From Corynebacterium confusum (GTDB taxonomy: Bacteria > Actinomycetota > Actinomycetes > Mycobacteriales > Mycobacteriaceae), in NCBI RefSeq assembly GCF_030408715.1, contig NZ_CP047202.1, forward strand, positions 1,204,294 through 1,268,293: DNA of 64,000 bases. Direction: 5' to 3'. Made by a program: the position numbers and the translations under genes. Under the pieces are notes generated by a model, which ran no database searches, was not told where the DNA came from, and saw only the letters and a list, made by a program, of their open reading frames with translations. This document shows, one piece after another, positions 25,163 to 34,148 of this stretch. Numbering within the stretch: position 1 is the stretch's first letter; each line of letters starts with the position of its first letter.

Positions 25163-26064
25163 GTCAGGAGAATTCGGTGACACAGCAGCGGGAAATCCTG
25201 TTGGTTCCCCACGCCGGCCGCAGCACCAACCTGGCGGCCACGGACCGGGCGGCGCAGTTGCTGGACGAGGCCGGCATCGTCGTGCGCGTATGCGCCCCGG
25301 CCGAGATCCTGCCCGACTTCCCGCACGTCCAGCACACCGCCGCGGCAGCTGAAGGCTGCGAGCTGGTGCTGGTCCTGGGCGGGGACGGGACCTTCCTGCG
25401 CGCGGCGGACATGGCACGCGCCGTGGACGTGCCGGTCCTGGGGATCAACTTGGGTCACGTCGGTTTCCTGGCCGAATGGGAGGCCGAATCCCTGGACAAG
25501 GCCATCGAACGGGTGGTTGCCCGCCACTACCGCATCGAAGACCGGATGACCATCGACGTCACGGTCACCGGCCCCGACGATGAACTGATCGGCCGCAGCT
25601 GGGCCCTCAACGAGGTCAGCATGGAAAACCTGAACCGTTCCGGGGTCTTAGACGCCATCCTGGAGGTCGACGCCCGCCCGGTCATGGGCTTCGGCTGCGA
25701 CGGCGTTCTGATTTCCACGCCTACCGGTTCGACCGCCTACGCCTTTTCTGCTGGTGGCCCAGTGCTGTGGCCGGAGCTCGATGCCATCCTGGTGGTGCCG
25801 AACAACGCCCACGCACTGTTTACCAAGCCGCTGGTCGTTTCCCCGAAGTCGACCGTGGCCGTCGAATCCGCCTCCGAAACGTCGGCAGCGTTGGTTAACA
25901 TGGACGGGTTCCGCGAGATCGCCATGCCACCCGGCTCCCGCGTCGAGGTCGTCCGCGGCGAGCGTCCGGTGCGCTGGGTCCGGCTTGACGATCACCCGTT
26001 CACGGACCGCCTGGTGTCCAAGTTGCGCCTTCCCGTCGAGGGCTGGCGGGGACCGCAACGCTAA
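25159..26064 (+). CDS. nadK: NAD kinase
   Basis: Phosphorylates NAD to NADP. The 301-residue protein has the GGDGTFLRAADMAR motif with G74-G-D-G binding phosphate donor and NAD, then NLGHVGFLAEWE, LNEVSMEN and the conserved STPTGSTAYAFSAGGP. The length fits the bacterial/mycobacterial type that can use ATP or polyphosphate. The GTG start overlaps the tlyA stop by four bases and is preceded by AAGGAGGGG. The name ppnK is also used. It sits in the tlyA-nadK-recN block conserved through Mycobacteriales. Confidence 0.95.
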   Translation: MSQENSVTQQREILLVPHAGRSTNLAATDRAAQLLDEAGIVVRVCAPAEILPDFPHVQHTAAAAEGCELVLVLGGDGTFLRAADMARAVDVPVLGINLGHVGFLAEWEAESLDKAIERVVARHYRIEDRMTIDVTVTGPDDELIGRSWALNEVSMENLNRSGVLDAILEVDARPVMGFGCDGVLISTPTGSTAYAFSAGGPVLWPELDAILVVPNNAHALFTKPLVVSPKSTVAVESASETSAALVNMDGFREIAMPPGSRVEVVRGERPVRWVRLDDHPFTDRLVSKLRLPVEGWRGPQR

Positions 26065-26087
26065 ACGCCCCCCACGTAAAGGAGTCA

Positions 26088-27833
26088 GTGATAGGCGTGC
26101 TAACCGATATCACCATCGAAGATCTGGGTGTTATCCATAAGTCGAGCGCCGAGCTCGCCGATGGCCTGACAGTGCTTACCGGTGAGACCGGTGCCGGTAA
26201 GACCATGGTGGTCACCGGCCTGCGCCTGCTGGCCGGCGCCCGCGCGGACGCCTCCCGGGTGCGCAGCGGCGCGAAGAAGGCGGTCGTGGAAGGCACCTTT
26301 GCTACCTCCTCCCAGCGCGCGGCCGAGATCGTCGAGGAATCCGGCGGGCAGCCCGACGATAACGGCGAGTTCATCACCACCCGTACCGTGTGGGCGGTCG
26401 GCCGCTCCAAGGCCCACCTGGGCGGGCGGGCCGTTCCGGCCGCCACCCTGGCCGAGTTCACCGGCGAGGTGCTAACTATCCACGGGCAAAACGATCAGCT
26501 GCGCCTGCTCGCCCCAGAGCAGCAGCTAGCGGCGCTCGATCGTTCGGACGAGGCGTTGCCCGGCCTGCGCGAGGCCTATACCGAAAAGTTCACCGCCTGG
26601 CGCAAGTTGGCCCGGGAACTCAAGCGCAAGACCGAATCCCGCCGGGAGCTGGCCCAGGAGGTTGACCGCCTGCAGTTCGCCGTCGACGAGATTGACAAGG
26701 TTAGCCCGGCGGAGGGGGAAGATGCCGAGCTGGTCGAGCAGATCCGGCGCCTGCAGGACGTCGACGCCCTGCAGGACGCGGCCACCACGGCGTTGGCTGG
26801 CATCGACGGCCCAGAGGGCATCGAGGGTGCGGACGGCGCCGCGGCCGGCGACGGCTACGCCGAGCAGGAGGCCGCCTCCACGCAGTTGGGTGCCGCCGCG
26901 ACGGCGCTGGCTGCCAGCTCGGATTCTCAGCTGCAGGCGCTGGGAAAGAGGATGCAGGAGATCACCGCCCAGCTGGCGGATATCTCCGGCGAGCTGGGGT
27001 TATTCCTTGGCCAGTTGCCGGCCGACCCCAACCTGTTGGAAAAGTCACTGGTCCGCCAGCAGGAGCTCAAACAACTCACCCGCAAATACGCGCCGGATAT
27101 CCAGGGGGTAATCGCCTGGCGGGACGAGGCCGTCGCCAAGCTGGGCACGATGGATGTCTCCAGCGAGGCGCTTGAGGAGCTGAAGAAGGACGTCGCCGCC
27201 GCGGAAAAGGAGATGATCGCCGCGGCGGAGGTTCTGACCCGGGAGCGCACGCGGGCGGCAGGGGAGTTGGCGGAGGCCGTCACCCAGGAGCTGCGCGGGC
27301 TGGCGATGCCCAAGGCGCGCATCGAGGTAGCAGTCCGGCCGGCGAAGTACTCGCGCACCGGCGCGGACGAGGTGGAACTGGCGATGGCGCCCAACGACGC
27401 CGCCGACGCCCGCCCTCTGGCCAGCTCGGCTTCCGGCGGTGAGCTCTCGCGCGTGATGCTCGCCCTCGAGGTGATCCTCTCCGCGGATAACGAGGGCGGC
27501 ACGATGGTCTTCGACGAGGTGGACGCCGGGGTGGGCGGACGCGCGGCCGTCGAGATCGGCCGCCGCCTGGCCAAGCTCGCCCGCAACCACCAGGTTATCG
27601 TGGTCACCCACCTGCCGCAGGTAGCCGCCTACGCGGACTCCCACCTGCACGTGGCCAAGGAGGTCTCCGACGAGACCGTGACCTCGGGGGTGACCAACCT
27701 GGACCGGCAGGAGCGCATTGAGGAACTCGCGCGGATGCTGGCCGGCCTCGACGACACGGCCACCGGTCGGGCCCACGCAGCGGAATTATTCGATAAGGCC
27801 CAAGCGGAAGTCGCATCTTTCCGCGCGCCTTGA
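26088..27833 (+). CDS. recN: DNA repair protein RecN
   Basis: An SMC-like ATPase that helps repair double-strand breaks. The 581-residue protein has an N-terminal head with Walker A GETGAGKT at about 32-39, the Q-loop region FTGEVLTIHGQNDQ, central coiled-coil arms (about 155-400, with the long alanine/glutamate heptads), and a C-terminal head with the signature SSASGGELSRVMLALE, Walker B TMVFDEVDAGVGG and VTHLPQVAAYA. GTG 26088 follows AAAGGAG closely; a second GTG at 26097 is an alternative start with better spacing. Confidence 0.95.
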   Translation: MIGVLTDITIEDLGVIHKSSAELADGLTVLTGETGAGKTMVVTGLRLLAGARADASRVRSGAKKAVVEGTFATSSQRAAEIVEESGGQPDDNGEFITTRTVWAVGRSKAHLGGRAVPAATLAEFTGEVLTIHGQNDQLRLLAPEQQLAALDRSDEALPGLREAYTEKFTAWRKLARELKRKTESRRELAQEVDRLQFAVDEIDKVSPAEGEDAELVEQIRRLQDVDALQDAATTALAGIDGPEGIEGADGAAAGDGYAEQEAASTQLGAAATALAASSDSQLQALGKRMQEITAQLADISGELGLFLGQLPADPNLLEKSLVRQQELKQLTRKYAPDIQGVIAWRDEAVAKLGTMDVSSEALEELKKDVAAAEKEMIAAAEVLTRERTRAAGELAEAVTQELRGLAMPKARIEVAVRPAKYSRTGADEVELAMAPNDAADARPLASSASGGELSRVMLALEVILSADNEGGTMVFDEVDAGVGGRAAVEIGRRLAKLARNHQVIVVTHLPQVAAYADSHLHVAKEVSDETVTSGVTNLDRQERIEELARMLAGLDDTATGRAHAAELFDKAQAEVASFRAP

Positions 27834-27859
27834 CCACTTTTGCCCCGGGACAGGGAACA

Positions 27860-29053
27860 ATGCCACACATGAGTTTGTTTTCCCGCAACGACGACCTGCC
27901 GGGGCTGCACGGCGCATTGCGCGATTGCACCCCGGGCGGCAAAGGCATGAAGAAGTTCCATGCCGGTGATATTGCCGTCATTAGTGCCGCAGATATCTCC
28001 CGCCAGGAAGCCCAGGCCTTGTTGGATATTTCCCCTGCTGCCGTAATCAATCTCAACAAGTTCACCACGGGCGCCATCCCGAATTATGGCCCGCACATGC
28101 TGCTCGACGCCGAGGTCGTTCTCCTCGAGGACCTAGGCGAGGCCTTCATGTCGGAGTTCCGCGACGGTAAGAAGGCGCGGATCACCGACGATGGGACGGT
28201 CTACCTCGGCAGCAAGGCGATCGGCACGGGCAAGCTCGTCGAGCGCGCCGCCGCCGAGGACGAGTTCTCCAACGCCCAGCGCGGCCTCATCGACCACATG
28301 GAAGCCTACTTCGGCAACTCCATCGAGTTCATCCACTCCGAGGGCCCGCTGCTCATCGACGGCCTCGGCGTTCCGGACGCGGGATCCGAAATGCAGGGCC
28401 GGAAGGTCGTCGTGGTCTCGGACACTGAGGGCCACCGCGGCAAGGTCAAGGACCTGCACAACTTCATCCGCGAGTACGAGCCGTACCTGATCGGCGTGGA
28501 TGCGGCCGCCGACACCCTGGTGGAGCTCGGCTACAAGCCGGATCTCATCGTGGGCAACCCGGCGGGTATTGCCGCCGAGACGCTGCGCTCCGGCGCGCGT
28601 GTGATCCTGCCGGCCGAGCCGGACGGCACGGCCGAGGGCCTAGAGCGCATCCAGGACCTGGGTATTGGCGCGATGACCTTCCCGGCGGCCACCCAGTCCG
28701 CGACGGACCTGGCGCTGCTGCTGGCCGACTACCACGACGCACAGATGATCGTGCAGGTCGGCAACTCCGTGGATCTGGATGATGTCTTCGCCGACCGCCC
28801 GCACGCCACGCCGGCGGCACTCCTGTCGCGGGTCAAAGCGGGAACCCGCGTGGTGGATGCGGACGCCATCATCAACCTCTATACGGTCAACCGCGGCGGC
28901 GGGAGCGCATGGCTGTGGGCTATCCTGGGCATCCTGGTCGCCCTGGCAGTCATCGTGCTGGTGGTCGGCCTCGGCGGCGACGCCGGCTTCACCGACAACC
29001 TCGTCGACACCTGGAATAACCTGGCGCTGACTGTCCAAGGGTGGTTCAAGTGA
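27860..29053 (+). CDS. steA: SteA, cell-separation protein
   Basis: A conserved Mycobacteriales protein of about 397 residues, with a soluble N-terminal part containing PAAVINLNKFTTGAIPNYGP and a TPPK/glycine-rich ligand-binding-like middle (VVVSDTEGHRGKVKDL; GYKPDLIVGNP). A single C-terminal membrane helix (SAWLWAILGILVALAVIVLV) is followed by a short tail. In C. glutamicum SteA and SteB act together in daughter-cell separation upstream of the RipC-FtsEX hydrolase pathway. The open frame begins at a TTG overlapping the recN stop; ATG 27860 or 27869 is more likely. The GTGA overlap with steB supports joint action. Confidence 0.87.
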   Translation: MPHMSLFSRNDDLPGLHGALRDCTPGGKGMKKFHAGDIAVISAADISRQEAQALLDISPAAVINLNKFTTGAIPNYGPHMLLDAEVVLLEDLGEAFMSEFRDGKKARITDDGTVYLGSKAIGTGKLVERAAAEDEFSNAQRGLIDHMEAYFGNSIEFIHSEGPLLIDGLGVPDAGSEMQGRKVVVVSDTEGHRGKVKDLHNFIREYEPYLIGVDAAADTLVELGYKPDLIVGNPAGIAAETLRSGARVILPAEPDGTAEGLERIQDLGIGAMTFPAATQSATDLALLLADYHDAQMIVQVGNSVDLDDVFADRPHATPAALLSRVKAGTRVVDADAIINLYTVNRGGGSAWLWAILGILVALAVIVLVVGLGGDAGFTDNLVDTWNNLALTVQGWFK

Positions 29054-29982
29054 AAGGCTCTGGCGCAGTTCCCGGCGGCGTCATCGCCGGGCTTGGTTTC
29101 GGCGTAGCCGCCGGCGTTGCCCTGGGCGCACTGGTGTTGGCCCCGTCCATGGATACCTCCCAGGCCGGTGGCGGCAACAACCACAGCAGCGACTACGAGA
29201 AGGCCGTCCAGGATAAGGAGATCGCTCGCGCCCAAGCCAATTCTTCTGACTCGGTTGTGCGGGAATTTAGCTCCGAGACCGTGAGCGAGACCCTGAGCGA
29301 TCGCCCGGTGCTGGTCATCAGCACTCCGGACGCCTCCGACGGCGATCTGCGCGGCCTGCAGTCCCTGCTGCACAGCGCCGGCGCGCCGAAGGCCGGCCAC
29401 CTCAAGCTGACCGAAGACTTCTTCACCCAGGACAAGGCCGACGAGCTCAAGTCCATTGTGGCCAACACCCTGCCCGCCGGGGCGGAGCTGAGCGAGGACA
29501 AGATCTCGCCTGGTACACACGCTGGACAGGCGTTAGGTGCAGCCATGCTCATGGACCCGGAAGACGCGCAGCCGCTGGCCAGCGTCGACGACCGCGCCCA
29601 GCTCTTGCAGGCGCTGCGCAAGGCCGGCTTCATCGATTACGAGGACGGCACCATGCGCTCGGCGCAGGCGATCCTGCTGGTTACCGGCTCGGAGAAGGAA
29701 GGCTACTCCACGGAGACGTTGGGCACCTTCGCCGAGGCGCTCGAGGAGGTGGGCGGTAACACCGTCGTGGCCGGCCGCGTGGAGCAGGCCGCCCCGGACG
29801 GCGTGATCGGCTCGCTGCGCGGTTCCGACTCGCAGGTCTCCACCGTGGACTCGGTGGACCGCTCCTTCGCCCGGATGGCGGCGGTCCTGGCGATCGCCGA
29901 GCAGCTCGATGGCGGACACGGCGCTTATGGCTCCGCGGCCTCGGCGGAAGCCGCCGCGCCGGCCAAGCCCGAATCCAACTAG
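29050..29982 (+). CDS. steB: SteB, copper-transporter-family cell-separation protein
   Basis: A 310-residue protein of the CopB/MctB-like family (Pfam copper transport MctB type; M. tuberculosis Rv1698). One N-terminal membrane anchor or signal (VIAGLGFGVAAGVALGALVL) is followed by a short coiled coil (YEKAVQDKEIARAQANSS) and an extracytoplasmic alpha/beta domain (RPVLVISTPDASD; AILLVTGSEKEGYS). Its GTG at 29050 overlaps the steA stop by four bases and has AAGGG upstream; a GTG at 29041 is less likely. SteB recruits SteA in C. glutamicum. In mycobacteria the homologue was described as a copper channel; which role holds here is not decided by sequence. Confidence 0.87.
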   Translation: MKGSGAVPGGVIAGLGFGVAAGVALGALVLAPSMDTSQAGGGNNHSSDYEKAVQDKEIARAQANSSDSVVREFSSETVSETLSDRPVLVISTPDASDGDLRGLQSLLHSAGAPKAGHLKLTEDFFTQDKADELKSIVANTLPAGAELSEDKISPGTHAGQALGAAMLMDPEDAQPLASVDDRAQLLQALRKAGFIDYEDGTMRSAQAILLVTGSEKEGYSTETLGTFAEALEEVGGNTVVAGRVEQAAPDGVIGSLRGSDSQVSTVDSVDRSFARMAAVLAIAEQLDGGHGAYGSAASAEAAAPAKPESN

Positions 29983-29997
29983 CACGAGAGGGGTACC

Positions 29998-30636
29998 GTG
30001 GCCCACGAATTTACAACGCTCGATTCTGAGCTCCTCCTGGATGCTCCGATCATCGCCGTCCGCAAGGACTTGGTCTCCATGCCGGATGACCACCACGCCT
30101 ACCGCGAGGTCGTCGAGCACATGGGCGCGGTCGCCATCGTGGCACTCAACGATCAAGGCCAGGTAGCGCTCATCCGGCAGTACCGCCATTCGGTGGGGCA
30201 GCGGCTGTGGGAGATCCCCGCCGGGCTGCTCGACGTCAAGGACGAGCCCGCCTTTGACGGCGCCCAGCGGGAGCTGCAGGAAGAAGCCGGCCTCGCCGCC
30301 GACGACTGGGCGGTCCTGGCCGACATCGTGACCTCTCCCGGTTTCTGCGAGGAGGCCAGCCGGATCTACCTGGCCCAGAACCTGCGCGAGGTGGAACAGC
30401 TGGATGCGGTGGGCGACGAGGAGGCGGACATGGAACGCGCCTGGTTCGACCTGGGGGAGGCCGTCGACATGGTCTTTTCCGGCCAGGTGGTCAACTCCAT
30501 CGCGGTTGCCGGCATCCTCGCGGCCTTCGCCTACCAGCAGGGCGGGCGTACCCTGCGCGGGGTCGATGCCCCCTTTGAGCTGCGTCCGACTTCGATCGCG
30601 GCGCGCCGGCCCGGCCCCGATCTCAAGAAGCTGTGA
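29998..30636 (+). CDS. Nudix hydrolase, ADP-ribose pyrophosphatase type
   Basis: A 212-residue hydrolase with the Nudix box GLLDVKDE...[11 protein letters not shown] (about residues 77-100), in which REL-EE supplies the metal ligands. The preceding [15 protein letters not shown] and the length fit the ADP-ribose pyrophosphatase subfamily, which cleaves ADP-ribose to AMP and ribose-5-phosphate. It matches Rv1700 by position and pattern. The GTG start is preceded by GAGAGGGG. In relatives pyrG usually lies directly before it; here only 15 bases separate it from steB. Confidence 0.88.
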   Translation: MAHEFTTLDSELLLDAPIIAVRKDLVSMPDDHHAYREVVEHMGAVAIVALNDQGQVALIRQYRHSVGQRLWEIPAGLLDVKDEPAFDGAQRELQEEAGLAADDWAVLADIVTSPGFCEEASRIYLAQNLREVEQLDAVGDEEADMERAWFDLGEAVDMVFSGQVVNSIAVAGILAAFAYQQGGRTLRGVDAPFELRPTSIAARRPGPDLKKL

Positions 30637-30646
30637 GCCAACAGCG

Positions 30647-31576
30647 GTGAATGATCACCACAGCCCATTGCGCGAGGTGGCGGATACCTGGCTCAACCAC
30701 CTGGCCGTCGAGCGCGGCGCCGCGGGCAATACGCTGAGTAACTACCGACGGGACGTCAACCGTTACCTGGAATGGCTGGAGCAGGCCGGAGTTAGTGATC
30801 TTCGGGAGGTGACCACCAGCCAGGTCGAGGCCTATATGGCGGATCTCCGCCGCGGCTATGCCGGGCACAAGCCGCTGGCCGCCTCCTCGGCCAACCGCGC
30901 GCTCGTCGTGGCCCGTGGGCTGCACAAATTCGCGGTGACCGAGGGGGAGGTGGCCGTCGACGTGGCCGCGGAGGTCTCGCCACCTGCGACGGGAACCCAC
31001 CTTCCCGCGACCCTGTCCGTCGACGAGGTCGCCGCTCTCATCGATGCCGTGCCCCAGGGTCCGGAGGCCACCGCGCTGGATCTGCGCGACCGCGCGCTGC
31101 TGGAGATGCTCTACGGCACCGGCGCGCGCATCTCGGAGCTCGTGCGCGTGGACGTGGATGAGGTCTCCGGTGACGAAGGCATCCTCAAGCTCGAGGGCAA
31201 GGGCGGCAAACAGCGCCTAGTGCCGGTCGGCTCGATGGCCCAGGCCGCCGTAGACGCCTACCTGGTGCGCGGGCGCTCGGCTCTGAGCCGCGGACTAAGC
31301 CCGGCGGTGTTCTTGAACACCCGCGGCAAGCGCCTGTCGCGCCAATCCGCGTGGGCGGTTATCCAACAGGCCGTGGGGCGGGCCGGGCTGACCAAAAAGA
31401 TCTCACCGCATACCCTGCGCCATTCCTTTGCCACGCACCTGTTGGAGGGCGGCGCGGACGTGCGCACCGTGCAAGAGCTGCTGGGGCATTCCTCGGTGAC
31501 GACGACGCAGATCTATACCCACGTCAGCGCGGATTCCCTCCGCGAGGTGTGGCGGACGGCCCACCCGCGCGCGTAA
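30647..31576 (+). CDS. xerD: Tyrosine recombinase XerD
   Basis: A site-specific recombinase that with XerC resolves chromosome dimers at dif. The 309-residue protein has an N-terminal SAM-like core-binding domain ([19 protein letters not shown]) and a catalytic domain with Arg161 in [12 protein letters not shown], the lysine in [11 protein letters not shown], His255 and Arg258 in [11 protein letters not shown], the second His in [10 protein letters not shown], and the nucleophile Tyr290 in QIYTHV. The long open frame upstream (from 30404) overlaps the Nudix gene; GTG 30647 gives the family length, though its ribosome site is poor. Confidence 0.93.
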   Translation: MNDHHSPLREVADTWLNHLAVERGAAGNTLSNYRRDVNRYLEWLEQAGVSDLREVTTSQVEAYMADLRRGYAGHKPLAASSANRALVVARGLHKFAVTEGEVAVDVAAEVSPPATGTHLPATLSVDEVAALIDAVPQGPEATALDLRDRALLEMLYGTGARISELVRVDVDEVSGDEGILKLEGKGGKQRLVPVGSMAQAAVDAYLVRGRSALSRGLSPAVFLNTRGKRLSRQSAWAVIQQAVGRAGLTKKISPHTLRHSFATHLLEGGADVRTVQELLGHSSVTTTQIYTHVSADSLREVWRTAHPRA

Positions 31577-31643
31577 AATCAACCAAATAGCCTTGACTGT
31601 GACGGTTGGGTGTCGCCGCGTTACGGTCTAAGGGTAATGTGTT

Positions 31644-31661
31644 AATTACAAGCGTGTAATT
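31644..31661 (+). promoter_or_regulatory. Palindrome upstream of pldP-scpA
   Basis: A perfect 7-4-7 inverted repeat, AATTACA-AGCG-TGTAATT, in the 138-base gap between xerD and pldP. It is AT-rich in a GC-rich genome and lies 54 bases before the pldP start, near weak promoter-like elements (TTGACT at 31593, TAAGGG at 31629). It is a good candidate operator for an unknown dimeric regulator. Confidence 0.45.
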
Positions 31662-31714
31662 GCTAGTTGCGGTACCGGCGTTGCGTGGCGCGCTAGCTAG
31701 TCAAGGAAGCAGGT

Positions 31715-32602
31715 GTGACTGTGAGCGACGATGGTCTGTTCGATGCCTCTAAGGTCGAAGTGGGCTTGACGGGCCGGCCGGTTCGTGAGCTGCCCGAGCC
31801 CGCACCCCTTGAATCCCATGGGCCCGCGACCATCATCTCCATGTGCAACCAGAAGGGCGGGGTCGGCAAGACCACCTCGACCATCAACATGGGGGCGTGC
31901 CTCGCGGAGCTCGGCCGCCGTGTGCTCCTCGTGGACCTAGACCCACAGGGCGCGCTCTCGGCGGGGCTGGGGCTTACCCACGACGAGATTGAAGACACGA
32001 TCTACGACGTGATGCTGGACAGCCAGATCTCCATTCACTCCGCCATCAAGCACACGGCCGTCGACGGCCTGGACCTGGTGCCCGCGAACATCGACCTGTC
32101 CGCGGCGGAGATCCAGTTGGTCAACGAGGTCGGCCGCGAGCACACCTTGGCCCGGGCGCTGCGCCCGGTCCGCCGCGACTATGATTTCATCATCATCGAC
32201 TGCCAGCCCTCGCTGGGCCTGCTGACCGTCAACGCTCTGGCCTGCTCCCAAGGTGTCATCATCCCGATGGAGTGCGAGTTCTTCTCCCTGCGCGGACTGG
32301 CCCTGCTGACGGACACCGTGGAGAAGGTTTCCGACCGCATTAACTTCGACCTGGAGATCCTGGGCATCCTGGTGACCATGTTCGACCGCCGCACCAAGCA
32401 CGCCCGTGAGGTCATGTCGCGGGTGGTCGAGTACTTCGGCGACAAGGTCTTCGATACGGTCATCACGCGCACCGTCCGCTTCCCGGAGACCTCCGTGGCC
32501 GGCGAGCCGATCACCACCTGGGCGCCGAGCTCGCAGGCGGCCTCGCAGTACCACAACTTGGCGCTCGAGGTCATTGAGCGCACCAGCCCGTCGCGTGGCT
32601 AA
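31715..32602 (+). CDS. pldP: ParA-like ATPase PldP
   Basis: A 295-residue Walker-type ATPase of the ParA/MinD superfamily. The deviant Walker A is K47-GGVGKTT with the signature lysine, followed by LVDLDPQGALSAGL, and IIDCQPSLGLLTVNAL carries the Walker B aspartate. It is not the chromosomal parA next to parB but the orphan copy beside scpA/scpB, called PldP in C. glutamicum, where it affects division-site choice and growth; the mycobacterial equivalent is Rv1708. An N-terminal extension of about 45 residues precedes the P-loop. GTG 31715 has AAGGAA upstream; GTG 31721 is an alternative. It overlaps scpA by eight bases. Confidence 0.88.
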   Translation: MTVSDDGLFDASKVEVGLTGRPVRELPEPAPLESHGPATIISMCNQKGGVGKTTSTINMGACLAELGRRVLLVDLDPQGALSAGLGLTHDEIEDTIYDVMLDSQISIHSAIKHTAVDGLDLVPANIDLSAAEIQLVNEVGREHTLARALRPVRRDYDFIIIDCQPSLGLLTVNALACSQGVIIPMECEFFSLRGLALLTDTVEKVSDRINFDLEILGILVTMFDRRTKHAREVMSRVVEYFGDKVFDTVITRTVRFPETSVAGEPITTWAPSSQAASQYHNLALEVIERTSPSRG

Positions 32603-33437
32603 GAACGAAGCCGCGGTAGCCGAGGCGCCGGCGGGGGAGCCGGTTCAGCCCGAAATCACCGGCTTCCGGATCGCGCTGGATAACTTCGAGGGCCCCTTTG
32701 ACCTGCTCTTGCAGCTCATCCAGTCCAAAAAGATGGAGGTCACCGACCTCGCGCTGTCTGAGGTGACCGACGAATTCGTCGAATACACCCGCGCCCTTGG
32801 GGTGGACGCCGACTTAGACGAGACCACGGAATTCCTCGTCGTCGCCGCCACGCTGTTGGATCTCAAGGCCGCGCGCCTGCTCCCGCGTGGGGAGGTCGAT
32901 GACTTGGAAGACCTAGAGCTCCTCGAATCCCGGGATCTGCTTTTCGCGCGCCTTTTGCAGTACAAGGCCTACAAGCAGGTCGCGGACCAGTTCGCGGAGT
33001 GGCAGCGCCACGCGCAGCGGCGCTACCCGCGGGCGGTCAGCATGGAAGAGCGTTTCGCGGATCTGTTGCCCCCGGTTCGGCTCGGCCACAGCCCGGCTAG
33101 CTTTGCGGAGCTGGCCGCCGGCGTTTTCCGGCCGAAGCCGCCGGAGGAAGTGGGCATCGGGCACGTGCACCAGGTGGCCGTGTCCGTCCCAGAGCAGGCC
33201 GGCAAGATCATGGACACGCTCAAGTTGCTCGGCCAGGCCCGGTGGATGAGTTTTTCGTCCCTCACCCGGGACTGCACGGTATCCATGCAGGTGGTCGGCC
33301 GGTTCCTGGCGCTGCTCGAGCTGTATAAGGCCAAGGCCGTCGACACCGAGCAACCGGAGTCACTCGGTCCGCTCTCGGTGAGCTGGACCGGGCTAGACGT
33401 AGACCCCGCCGTGGTTGCCGCGGCCAACTGGGACTAG
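32595..33437 (+). CDS. scpA: Segregation and condensation protein A
   Basis: Kleisin subunit that bridges the SMC heads in the chromosome-organising complex. The 280-residue protein has the family N-terminal motif FRIALDNFEGPFDLLLQLIQSKKMEVTDL split by its core, and the SMC-binding helices (TEFLVVAATLLDLKAARLLP), with the C-terminal winged helix in LLGQARWMSFSSLTRDC...VVGRFLALLELYKAKAV. GTG 32595 overlaps the pldP stop; the longer open frame from 32406 is the antiphase shadow of pldP. The partner scpB lies 711 bases downstream, separated by an inverted gene. Confidence 0.93.
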   Translation: MAKNEAAVAEAPAGEPVQPEITGFRIALDNFEGPFDLLLQLIQSKKMEVTDLALSEVTDEFVEYTRALGVDADLDETTEFLVVAATLLDLKAARLLPRGEVDDLEDLELLESRDLLFARLLQYKAYKQVADQFAEWQRHAQRRYPRAVSMEERFADLLPPVRLGHSPASFAELAAGVFRPKPPEEVGIGHVHQVAVSVPEQAGKIMDTLKLLGQARWMSFSSLTRDCTVSMQVVGRFLALLELYKAKAVDTEQPESLGPLSVSWTGLDVDPAVVAAANWD

Positions 33438-33469
33438 GCGGCAACAACAGCGGGGTATTAGGGGCGGTA

Positions 33470-34039
33470 TTAAGGGCGCTGCTGAATGAACTCGAGCACC
33501 TCGGCAGACAGATGGCGGTCAGCGTAGACGCGCACGTCCGGCTCGTCCGGGTTGTCCTCGGTACCGACACGGCGGCCCTCCCACATCTTCTCCAACCCGA
33601 ATTTCTCGGCGATGCGCGAGGAGGCCGGGTGGTTGGTAGTCACGCGGATGGTGATTGGCGCATCCGGGTTGACCCGGCGGGCGGAGTCGATAGCTTGCTT
33701 AGTCAGCTCCGTCGCGATGCCCTGGCCCCAATGCTCCGGCAGGAGGCGGTACTTGATGTCCCAGAAGCCACCGGCGCCGTCGACGTATTCGGCGCCGCCG
33801 ACGCCCAAGAACTCGCTGGGGCGGTCGCGGAAATAGGCGCTCCACGGGCCGAGCTGGTGCTCGGACCAGGAGTTGCTGGCTACTTCGGTCAGCGCGCGGG
33901 TGGTGCGGATGTCCATGTGGCGCGCGTTCGGGCGGTGGGTCCAGATGCGGCTGTCGCCGTAGACCTTGTAGGCTTCTTCCACGTTGGCCGTCGACAGCGG
34001 GATTAGGAGCAGGCGGTCAGTTCGTGTGATCGTATCCAT
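33470..34039 (-). CDS. GNAT-family acetyltransferase
   Basis: A 189-residue RimJ/RimL-like N-acetyltransferase on the minus strand between scpA and scpB. It begins MDTITRTDRLLLIPLSTANVEE and has the acetyl-CoA motif A region LLPEHWGQGIATELTKQAID at about 96-115, followed by ITIRVTTNHPASSRIAEKFGLEKM, typical of the fold. The substrate is unknown. It faces scpA at its 3' end (33 bases apart) and diverges from scpB across a 108-base region holding a palindrome at 34058-34079. Gene and neighbours have similar base composition. Confidence 0.87.
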   Translation of the reverse strand: MDTITRTDRLLLIPLSTANVEEAYKVYGDSRIWTHRPNARHMDIRTTRALTEVASNSWSEHQLGPWSAYFRDRPSEFLGVGGAEYVDGAGGFWDIKYRLLPEHWGQGIATELTKQAIDSARRVNPDAPITIRVTTNHPASSRIAEKFGLEKMWEGRRVGTEDNPDEPDVRVYADRHLSAEVLEFIQQRP

Positions 34040-34057
34040 GACACCATGTTATGCATG

Positions 34058-34079
34058 TCACACGAAGTGTCAAGTGTGA
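34058..34079. promoter_or_regulatory. Palindromic operator candidate between GNAT gene and scpB
   Basis: TCACAC at 34058-34063 and GTGTGA at 34074-34079 form a perfect 6-bp dyad with a 10-base spacer that itself contains GTGTCA. Related GTGTGAT and TGACAC words occur at 34024-34043 over the acetyltransferase start. Clustering of these words in a divergent promoter region suggests a repressor site. Confidence 0.4.
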
Positions 34080-34134
34080 TTGGGTAAAGGTTAGATACAA
34101 TTTCGGCCCGCGCACCTGCGGCGCACCATGGGTC

Positions 34135-34148
34135 TAGACTGTGGCACA
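34135..34148 (+). promoter_or_regulatory. -10 box for a leaderless scpB transcript
   Basis: TAGACT at 34135-34140 is followed by exactly seven bases and then the scpB ATG at 34148, the classic spacing of leaderless transcripts in corynebacteria. No Shine-Dalgarno sequence precedes the ATG, which supports this reading. A second -10-like TACAAT is at about 34097. Confidence 0.5.
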
